Source: Cliona cf. orientalis (Eukaryota; Porifera; Demospongiae; Clionaida; Clionaidae). From it: a stretch of DNA of 64,000 nucleotides. Each line of letters opens with the position of its first letter. The stretch's first letter is position 1. Position numbers and translations under genes: made by a program. Location: the NCBI GenBank assembly GCA_963930775.1, contig OZ005707.1, forward strand, positions 2,790,001 to 2,854,000. Reading direction: 5' to 3'. A model generated the notes under the pieces. That model searched no databases. It worked only from the letters and a program-made list of their open reading frames with translations, and was not told where the DNA came from. Positions 48,526-57,787 of the stretch are shown in pieces.

Positions 48526-48548
48526 TTACACTTAATTTTGTAATTATT

Positions 48549-49981
48549 ACATCCCGAGTCCCAATCCGCAAAAAAGAATTCGGCCGCGCGATGAGTAATT
48601 ATGACGAAACCTATGATGAAACCTATGATGAAATTATTGAAACCTATGATGAAATTATGATGAAATTATGATGAAATTGGGGTGAAGACTGCTTCAAAAT
48701 GTTTAGCGCGCATGACAGGGTGTTGGGACCCAGAATTCGAACCTAGCGTACAAGAGATCGTGGACTATCGATGACATATGGCGATTCTTTCAGTTCGCTT
48801 TCTTTGGCGAGCGAGCTCTCTGGGGGGATTTCCCTATACAGTCTAGCACATGGCAGTGGAGGTCACGTTCGGGTCAACCGGCTCAACCCGCGCGCCCCGA
48901 TATACTGCCTGTACGGAGCATGCGCAGTTTGTCGATGTGTCCAAGTTCGAATTATGGCGGCGTACAGTAAGCGCGGTGCAATACTTATGAGGGACTCGGG
49001 ATGTAGTCTCTAAGTTGTTCATTACGTCCAGAGTCCCAATTAGAAACAAAGAATTCGGCTCTCGCTATGATGAAATTATGATGAAATGATGATGAAACCT
49101 ATGATGAAAGTTATGATGTAATTGCTGTGAAACTGTTTCAAAATGTTTAGCGCGCATAAAAGGTTATTGGGACCCAGAATTCGAACCTAGCGTAGAAGAC
49201 GTCGTGGACTATCGATGAGATATGGCGATTTTCTCGGTTCGCTTTCTTTGGCGAGCTCGCACTCGGGGGGATTTCCCTATTCAGTCGAGCACATGGCGGG
49301 TAAGGGTCAACCGGCTCAAGCCGCGCGCCCCAATATTGTACGCGTATACGGAGCATGCGCAGTTTGTCGATGTGTCCTAGTTCGAATTTATGGCGGCGTA
49401 TTCATGAGGGACTCTGGACGTAGTCTCTAAGTTTTTCATTATATCCCCAGTAGCAATTTACTTTTCTGTGGTTATGAGGTAATTATGGTGTAATTATGAT
49501 GAAACCTATGGTGTAATCTATGAGGTAATTATGAGAAAATTCAGGGCCTCGCTGGAGCCTTTCTGAGACTTGAAAATCAGTAAATATGTAGAGTATCTTA
49601 CGCGTGTATCCAGCGAATAGATTACAAGCTGAGCGCTACTTTCTCTGATAAGTACTGTTGGTTGAACTTCACGTGTTTTCTTGGCTTACGTAATGCCGTG
49701 GATAAATATAGCTAGCCTTGCGCTATATATAGCACGATCGTCACAAGGGGCTGGCCCGCGCGAGACCGCAGCAGAGCGACCAACCTGAAGTTCAGAAGGA
49801 ATACTGTGCTGTCGAGTTCATCTCTGTGATTGAAGCATCAAAAATTGTTGCTATCAAGGTTGAGAGTCGATCTTAGACACCATCGCCATGATTTCTGGGG
49901 CCAGCATCGATCGATGTGTACGCATTCTATTGACGACCTTTTACCACATGCACCATTAAACTATGCAGCTACTGGGGATAT
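48549..49981. mobile_element. Composite repeat B-B-A, second copy
   Basis: B units at 48549-49004 (perfect ACATCCCGAGTCCC / GGGACTCGGGATGT ends) and 49024-49421 are followed by an A-family foldback at 49441-49981. tRNA-like T-arm complements are at 48730-48746 and 49174-49190. Order and spacing match 35428-36815. Confidence 0.75.
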
Positions 49982-51599
49982 GGTCAAGTGTTCATTTTAA
50001 AAGCTCAATTAACACCAAAGACAATCATGAGTGGAGGGTGCGGTGCTGTTCAATCATTCTACTATAAGTATTGGCACTGCATGGTATGCCTTGCAAGACT
50101 GGTCACTTGAAGTTCAATCTCTCTGATCCAGGGCTCTCTTTTCTGTTCATTCCTTGGTACATGTGGCTCCAAGTTAGGCTGGAGCTCTGATTAATTGGTT
50201 CATATAATAAAGAGTTGAACACCCTCATATAAAGCACTTTGCTTTCTCCCCAGATAACTTTGAGCCATAAACGTATAAATCTGTTGGCTGCCTATGGGTC
50301 ACACTACTGGAATATGCTGTAGGAAGTGTGTTTTGAAAGTATATTATGAATTTTCCACAAATCAGGGGTAATTCTAATAGTAGGAATTGTAGTGGAGAAG
50401 TGTGAGAAATTATGCGCGCAGTTTTCTTGGGAAACCATTGGGATACCACTGGAAAAGTATGATAATACTGTTGAAATTACCCTGTTGGTTTTATATTTAT
50501 TCTTGGGTATTGTTGGAAAATATATTGTAATTCGATTGGAAATCACGGTTTAGATATGTTAAAAACGTGTTATAATAATATTGGAAATAGAATAATCACT
50601 AAATAAAAATAATATAATATTAATGATCATGAGGGAAATTATAATGATATACATAGATCATATTATAATAGTGATGAAGTGAAAAGAATCATGAATAATA
50701 ACATTATAATGAATGAAGTGATAAGGATTAAATAAAGAATATTGAACATTGTGATAGAGATAAAAATTTAATATACATGTACATGTCATATATTATGGAT
50801 ATTATTATAGCAATTCACGATCAAGTTAATTATTAACCTTATTCGTTGTAAATGAGGCGATCCACCTGGGTGGGATTGGCCCTCCGGCTCCTGGTCTTCA
50901 TGGCCAATCTTTCCCTTCAATATATACATGTATAACTCTGTATACATACCTGCAAATTGGTTAGAATACATAATTATTATTTATTATTAGTGATGTCATA
51001 TAATATTAAAAGTGTACGACTTACCATTAATTTTCATCAGGGACTTGATAAAATTAATGTTGTAGATCCCAGGACTACTCCCTTGTGCACAGTGTCACTA
51101 TAGAAATTTTATAAATATACCTATCAATAATTGCAAGTACATGTGTACACTCACCCACTTAAAATTAGCGTTTCCGGGCGATCGACCTGTGGCAATAAAA
51201 ACAGCCATAACTTGGTAATGGAATTAGCTATGAACAGGAAACACAAACTATGAGTTAGCTGAGTGAATGGCCTTTCTTCTGCATGAACCTCGAATCAAGC
51301 TAATCGGTTTACCACACGCTCTGCGATTTTGATTTTTAGCTCTATGGAAATTTGTATGTAAAAATCTATTTTAGTGCGTAACTCGAACAAGCTTTGTTCT
51401 TTCAACAGGAAACATCCAGCGCTGAATAGGCCTCATCGAGATGAAGCTATTGACACCTAATTAACCGTATGAATTTCTATTGCCGCCACTTTGCGATATC
51501 GAGCCGAAAAATCGGGCGTCCGGAATCGCTACTAAAATTAACATTAATTTTAGTTGTAGTACTACCCCATATGTGCAAACTTAGCTACACAAACTCACT
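49982..51599. other. AT-rich gene-free stretch
   Basis: Strongly AT-rich, especially 50520-50820, with no sustained open frame. Segments TTAAAATTAGCGTTTCCGGGCG (51160 region, in part) and its inverted match near 51515-51545 suggest another decayed inverted-repeat element of about 390 bp. Nothing else was recognised. Confidence 0.4.
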
Positions 51600-51699
51600 C
51601 ATAATTAATGCAAACTTGTACAGACACGCACAAGGGTTGTCCTGAAGGGCATGATTCACATCCACATACACACGTGTCCATTTACACACGCACACATAC

Positions 51700-52200
51700 A
51701 CAAACTAACTTCAAGTTAGTGGAGTTGGAAAGGGTTGATTCCTCCACCTCTGGTGATGGGTCGACTGCTTCTGAACTCAAAGGACCGGCGTCGCTCGCCA
51801 TCTCCTGCAGCCAAGATCTTAACGTGTCAGGATTTACTCAAACCAGCTTCTACAAAACTCCTTCCATCACCGTCTTCTTGGTTCCGTACTGACATCTATT
51901 TTGAGACAAACTTTAATAGTCCAATGTGTACCACCTGTGAGTCAGTAGCATATTTAATAAATGATCAACACCTTTGACAATTGCAGTTCAGCTAACACGA
52001 ACTGTATGCGTATTAAAAGGATCCAAAGCCCAGCAGTCTCTATGGCCATCGACGTTCTTACTGGGACCACCAAGCCGAACAAAGAAAGTGATCACCAATA
52101 ACTCTCTTATAGCTACTTATGGAGGCGTCTTCACGAATAGTATTCTCGGTTGGTGCTTGGGTATATTTTGGCTTAAACTCGCGCTCGCTTCTTAGTGTGG
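51700..52200 (+). other. Possible exon pair, unidentified
   Basis: Two short open stretches are separated by a possible intron with a TTGCAG acceptor at about 51986. The first reads KDRRRSPSPAAKILTCQDLL and the second SKAQQSLWPSTFLLGPPSRT. Composition is protein-like (Ser/Pro/basic), but no family is recognised and start and stop are not clear. It may be a gene fragment or chance. Confidence 0.2.
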
Positions 52201-52360
52201 CGAGCGAGAGAGGGTTTAGCTCGCTAGACTATAGCTACCTATCCTTGAGGCTACATCCTTCACGACAAACATGACCGTGTAAATCTAACAATAGAATCAT
52301 CAAGTTTCTCTGTATTTATAAAGCATCCCGGCACCGCTGCATGCATACGTGATTTGTAGC

Positions 52361-52585
52361 TTACCTCCTGCCTGAACTCTCCCTTGCAGACAAACCCGAA
52401 TCCGATCCTCCTTTCCTCAGGTACTCATTTTCAATATGTAGATCTCCACTGCTCAGGGCCTTCCTTATAGAGAGGCCGGCGTATTTGACACAGTAGATTT
52501 TGAATATTGCTGACTCAGCTTGGATCACATGCCTTGCACATGCACTACTTTTCAACGCTATGGTCCATTTTGCAATACAATTCAC
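52361..52585 (-). other. Possible minus-strand exon, unidentified
   Basis: An open frame with protein-like content (SAIFKIYCVKYAGLSIRKAL, then GDLHIENEYLRKGGSDSGLS) followed by a GAG|GTAAGC donor near 52365. No family recognised. Neighbouring DNA is repeat-derived. Confidence 0.25.
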
Positions 52586-52722
52586 ACATTATTATTGAAT
52601 TTAAATGTTTCTAACTATTTCCAATACGATTCTCACACTCTAGAAAATTCCTACATGAACTCGGAATGATAATATTTTTCCAACACTCAAAAATTTTGGT
52701 GGCTTTTCCAACATCGTGGTAA

Positions 52723-53122
52723 TTACCCCGCGCGCATGCGCAAGGGGTAAAGCAATCGGTTTGTCCGTCTGTCGTCGTCGTCGGCACGAAAATCGCCAGA
52801 TCTCGAGTTCTAGGCGTCTGTACGTGCTGTAAGCACAACCAATCGGTAGATATTGGTGAAAAACTGGTTTATACGCGCTTCAAACTTCACAAAAAGGCTT
52901 ACTAGTGCTACAAATCGTGCATTTTCCGTTCGGCATGCCTGTGGTTTATCGACCACACCCACTCTTTTAGCATAATAGTATGCAGATGCGACTGCGCATG
53001 CTCAAGCACGGTGTTGGAAAGGGTCGTCACGTCATGAAACAGCTACATATGTATGCCTCAGAATGTTGCAATACCTACAGTGGCTACAGAGCGCGCGGGG
53101 TATGTGCTCTATAGAGCTCTAG
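52723..53122 (+). mobile_element. F-family element (first of a head-to-tail pair)
   Basis: Complete from TTACCCCGCG to CTCTAG. Its right end directly abuts the next F element (CTCTAG|TTACCCC). Confidence 0.8.
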
Positions 53123-53754
53123 TTACCCCGCGCGCATGCGCAAGGGGTAAAGTAATCGGTTGTGTCGTCGTCGTTGTTGTCGTTGTTGTCGTTGTTGTCG
53201 TTGTTAGCACAAAAATCGCCATATCTCGAGATGTAGGCGTCTAAGCGACTCGTAAGCACAACGAATCAATCGAATTCGGCGAAAAAATGGCTTCAGTGTG
53301 CGTCAAATCGAGGCATACGGTCCACGAGCGTCACAAATAGTGCTTATTTGTTGGCCACCGTAGCCACGCCTATCGACAGTGCCCATTAATGCATCATGCA
53401 TGCCCATTGTGCTTTCTGCTCATGCGCACAACTAACAAGCGTATGACTGGTAAAGATCGTCGATGTTCTAAATAATGCTCGTGACGTCTATAGTGACTGA
53501 AATCAAAAGCCCCATGGAACCAATCAGTATGTAAGATAGCTATACTATTATTACAACAAAATAATATAGGTACACGTTCATGTCTTCCTAGTCTGGGTGC
53601 AGAGAGGGCTGTTTAAAGTGTCACCGGAACAACCGTCTAAGCAGCATTTCCATTATTCCTCTCAAGTTCACAAAAGTAGCTATAGCCATGCACTGAAAAT
53701 AAATCTATAGATTGTGCAATGTGCGCGCGGGGTATGTGCTCTACAGAGCTCTAG
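53123..53754 (+). mobile_element. F-family element, longer subfamily (second of pair)
   Basis: Starts TTACCCCGCG immediately after the CTAG of the preceding copy and ends GCTCTACAGAGC-TCTAG-TT. Internal (GTCGTTGTT)n tract. About 630 bp, and it serves as the uninterrupted reference for the nested copy at 43471-45560. Confidence 0.8.
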
Positions 53755-54429
53755 TTCCTACATGAACTCGGAATGATATTTTTCCAACACTCAAAAATTT
53801 TGGTTGCTTTTCCAACACCGTGGTAAAACACGCACTCTTTCGAATTCCAATACTGATAACATTTCTGATATAAATCAGATGTAGCTGAATCTAATATCAA
53901 TTATTTCCTATACGATTCTCACACTCTCAAAATATTCCTACATGAACATCAATTATTTCCTATATGATTCTCATACTCTCCAAAATTTCCAACATGAACT
54001 CAGGATAGCATGTTGGAAAACATCCGTGTTAAATACAATTTTCAGATACAATGTCATCAATGTTAACACTTTTTCAACACTATTATTATAATTTTCCGAT
54101 AAACCATATCCAGTAGTGTCAGCTGCTCTCCTATCACACGCTGCAGACATGCCAGCTCTGTTAAGTTGCTCATCAAAGCCAGATGCAGAGGTGATGTTCA
54201 GCTTCTGGTGCATCCACTTCGTTGTATGCATAGTCTCGTCCCCAGACCCCACCCTGGGATCTGGGGACGATACTACAGCTTGAGCAACTTAATACCTTAT
54301 TATTCTTACAGATATGTGATTATGCATTACAGTACATGAGTATAAACCAAAAATAATTAATATTAATCAATGGAATAATTCAATATAATACCTCTTGGAT
54401 ACCACAATTGTGTATGGTAATATTTTATG
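53755..54429. other. AT-rich flank with decayed direct repeats and a foldback
   Basis: Several repeats of the type TTTCCTATACGATTCTCACACTCT (in parts at 53910, 53948 and 52620) and TCCTACATGAACTCGGAATG (52660 and 53757) suggest duplicated or inserted flanks around the F pair. A CTCGTCCCCAGACCCC foldback lies at 54232-54278. Confidence 0.5.
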
Positions 54430-56697
54430 CTATTCCAGTTGATTGATGTGTTTCTTCCAAGATGCCAGTACTGGTAGTGCCAGCCCTAACTCATCACTGA
54501 GCGACTTTTCTCTTTCATAAATTATTCTGTAGATTTCTTTGTCCATTGTGTGGTGCTCTTGAGCTGACGGCATGTCACCCAGTTGGTACCGCACTTCAAC
54601 AAGGAGTGAGTGGTATAGAGCATTACTTGGGTGGAAGTGCCCACAGCATGCTGTTCTGATCTTAATGGCTTCTTCAAGGCTACTCCTCGCTGAATGCAAG
54701 TCTCCTGTATCCATAAGAACTCTGGCCAGAGCACATGATATTGTTGCGGTGATGGGATGCGTGTAGCATATGTCCTTCATGATGGCCATGGCACTGTCCA
54801 AGTGTCCAATAGCCTTGTGGCGATCACCCAACTGATGGTAGATGGTTGCCAGGCTGCACATGGTCTCCGCTTTCATGAGGTTCTGTTGGCTGTGAATTTT
54901 CTTCTGAATCATGAGAGCCTTGTCAAGACTCTTGCGAGCTTTGGAGAGGTCACCGAGGTCACGCTGCATTAGTCCTGATATTGCCAGCATGGAGGCATAC
55001 TTTGTGTGCACCTCGGTGTACTTTGACCTGTCAACGGACTTCAGGTAGGTATCAATGCAGCTGGACATGAGGTGAGCTGCCTCTTCAATACTACCACTGT
55101 CTCGCATCACCTTTGCAAGATCAGCTTTTCCAAAAGCAAGCTGGATAAAATTAAGTATTATATTATATCATTGATTGATAATAGTCACAAATGTTTAACT
55201 AGAGCTCTGTAGAGCACATACCCCGCGTGCTCTGTAGCCTCTGTATGCAACACTCTAAGGCATGTAGCTGTTCTATGATTTGACGACCCTTTCCAACATT
55301 GAGTTTGAGCATGCGCAGTCACATCAGCATACTATTATGCTAAAAGAGTGGGTGTGGTCGATAAACCACAGGCATGCTGAACAGAAAATGCATGATTTGT
55401 AGCACTAGTAAGCCTTTTTGAGCAATTCGAAGAACGTACAAACCAGTTTTTCACCAATATCTACTGATTGGTTGTGCTTACAGCTCGCATAGATGCCTAG
55501 AACACGAGATCTGGCGATTTTCGTGCCGACAACGACAACAACAACGACAACGACAACGACAGACAGACAAACCGATTGCTTTACCTCGCGCATGCGCAAC
55601 TTAATATTAAGCACAATATTAATAATATTATACCAAATTTCAATAGCTCTGCCCTCTACATACAGCACGGTGTTGTTCATGCTACTTGTAAACCATTGGT
55701 AAGCCATTCCCTTCTGGAGCTTAAAAGCTTTGATGTGGTTGCTAACTCTTCCCAACTACACATTGAGAAATTTGTAGGGAGCAGACTCGTACAATATTAT
55801 AATCATACAATTGGAGAATTTACCTGTGGATGATCAGAGGCAAAAAAATTTGCTATAATATTTTGAGATCTCTGTAGAACCGTCAAGCTCTTAGTGAGTA
55901 GTCCAAGCTCATGGTATACTTTTCCAATACTGTTGAGAGTCACACCAACACCTGTAGTATTTCAACAGCTATATGTACATGTAGCAATCCTAGCTTGGAA
56001 TAATATCATGGGAGCCAAGCACCATAATAATATATAGCGGGAAATTTTGCATGGTGCAGAGATATCAATTGCACCAGCAAAATTTATGGTATAATCAATT
56101 CGCACACACATACAATAATTACCGACACTATTACATACATGTAGCTGAGTGATGCATATTGGAAATACTGTAGTGTCCCGGGCAAGTGCCCACTCCCGGT
56201 AAGCGCCCATATACCGCATTTCAAGGGACCACTGTAGCAGCTTCCATACAAACGTAATTGCCCATGTGGGCCAAAACCACAAGTTATGCCATGGGCGCTT
56301 ACCTGGGACACTATAGTAATCAATTATGTAATCTGGTTACTGATGAAGCATGATAATTTTACTGCAATTTTGAAGTATACCTATAGTGTAGTCTACCCCC
56401 GAAAATTTCCAGCTATGTTATGATTATGATAATAGTGTGAACTGACCAGGATGATCAGATCCATGCACAGCTTCCTTGATCTCCAACGCACTCTCCAGTG
56501 TCTTTCCTGCTGACTGCAGCTTTCCAGCGAGCCTCTCCACTCGGCCAAGGAGGGTTTGAGCGATTCCTGTCCCAATGTGCCTGGGACCATTCACCTTCCT
56601 GTTGATGTCCACCGACTTTTGCAGCAGCTCCTCTGCTTAGACAGCTCTCCCAGGTCACAGTAGGTGGTACCCAAGATACCAAGGGAAATTGCCACAC
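54430..56697 (-). pseudogene. Duplicate of the NB-ARC/TPR 3' exons, frameshifted
   Basis: Exon equivalents 56697-56447, 55951-55824 and 55140-54430 match exons 9, 10 and 11 of the gene at 28378-39942. The last two are the same length as the originals (128 and 711 nt) and open. The exon 9 copy is 251 nt instead of 252: one base is missing near 56635 (GCTTAG where the other copy has GCCTTAG), which shifts the frame early in the TPR. No exons 1-8 are present, because similarity ends at about 57240 where an E-family repeat and the retroelement begin. Without a start and with the frameshift it is best read as a truncated pseudogene. A sequencing error at the single base, or use of an alternative upstream exon, cannot be excluded. 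Confidence 0.85.
55197..55605 (-). mobile_element. F-family element in the duplicated intron
   Basis: From AACTAGAGCTCTGTAGAGC to CTCGCGCATGCGCAA on the plus strand. Its 5' hairpin end is damaged. The equivalent intron of the intact gene (29089-29621) lacks it, so it inserted after the duplication or was lost from the other copy. Confidence 0.7.
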
Positions 56698-56769
56698 CTA
56701 TTAGATTTCCACGTAAAGTGACAAAATATGTTCATTGCTACAGTATTTTGTATGATTATTAGTATAGGT

Positions 56770-56924
56770 AATAGTGAGGTTGTATGTTGAATTTGGGTAA
56801 AATAGCACTCCGAAATAGGTATTTGGTTCAAAAATTGTACGAGCAATAGCGAGTACAATTTGATGAACCAAATGCCTATTTCAGAGTGCTATTTATCCAA
56901 ATTCAACATACAACCTCACTATCA
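56770..56924. repeat. Long imperfect palindrome
   Basis: GTGAGGTTGTATGTTGAATT at the left and its complement at the right form an inverted repeat with arms of about 65 bp around a short centre (GTACGAGCAATAGCGAGTAC). It lies in the duplicated intron 8 where the intact gene carries the A-family element instead. Flanking DNA repeats GGTATTTCAAACTCAGA-like text. Confidence 0.8.
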
Positions 56925-57242
56925 CAGGCTAGTATACATACACAAAGTCAGATAGGTATTTCAACTCAGAATGGTATTTCAAACTCAGATGCCTATTTCA
57001 CTTGTAATACTTGTAATTGGTATACAAGATTTGTACACATCAAAGTACAAGTATACTATTAATAATAATATTATAATGTGGTATGGGCTCATTAATTTAA
57101 TTTGCCATCTATGATAACTACTTTATGTAGAAATTCAGAAGGTTTACATATCCTAAAAAAATCAGTCTATGAGAGTCATCCTTTGGCACACCTGCAGTAC
57201 CACATAAGAGGCAGAGCCACTACCCGGTAAATTGTGTATTTA

Positions 57243-57505
57243 TTAACCCTCGGCGCATGCGCGAGGGTTTACTGTAGTTGGTTTGTCTGTCTGTCTGTCT
57301 GTCTGTTACCACGCTAGCTGCTACATACCTCGTTTGCGAGTCCAATTTTCGGTGTTGTAAGGTTCCTTATGGCGTTCCAAACTCATGATTTGTGTGGATT
57401 TCTTTGAAAACGCTTTGTCCGCCAGTTTTGGCGTCATTTGCAGATTCTAAGCTTCTTGACTTTGCCCGAGCATGACTTAACGTATAAATAGGTTGCGCGC
57501 TATAT
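57243..57505 (+). mobile_element. E-family element, truncated by the retroelement
   Basis: Starts TTAACCCTCGGCGCATGCGC, has a (GTCT)n tract and GCTAGCTGCTACATACCTCG, and parallels 4903-5150. Similarity stops at about 57505, where GC-rich retroelement leader sequence begins. Confidence 0.65.
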
Positions 57506-57672
57506 ATTATGAGGTTTAACGGAGTTAAACCGAGTTAACTGGGAGGACGGCCGAGGTTGGAGCGGGGCGGGCGCAGGGTAGCGCCGCGCCGCGTAGCGTA
57601 GTTAATAACAGGAGAGCGTTAATCGAGCTACTGGATTGGTAGAATCCAGTAGGTTGCTATGATGCTGAGGGG

Positions 57673-57680
57673 TATATAAG
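57673..57680 (+). promoter_or_regulatory. TATA box of the retroelement
   Basis: TATATAAG about 110 bp upstream of the gag ATG, after a GC-rich stretch (GGAGCGGGGCGGGCGC at about 57559). A second TATAAATA at 57485 lies in the E-like leader. Confidence 0.5.
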
Positions 57681-57787
57681 GAGCGGGAGGAAACAATAAG
57701 GGCAGTCTATCGTCTTAGCAACGGGTGGCAAGCAAGGAAAAATAAGCGTCTTCTCCTCTTCGACTGGTTATTGTTTGCGCATTTGAG

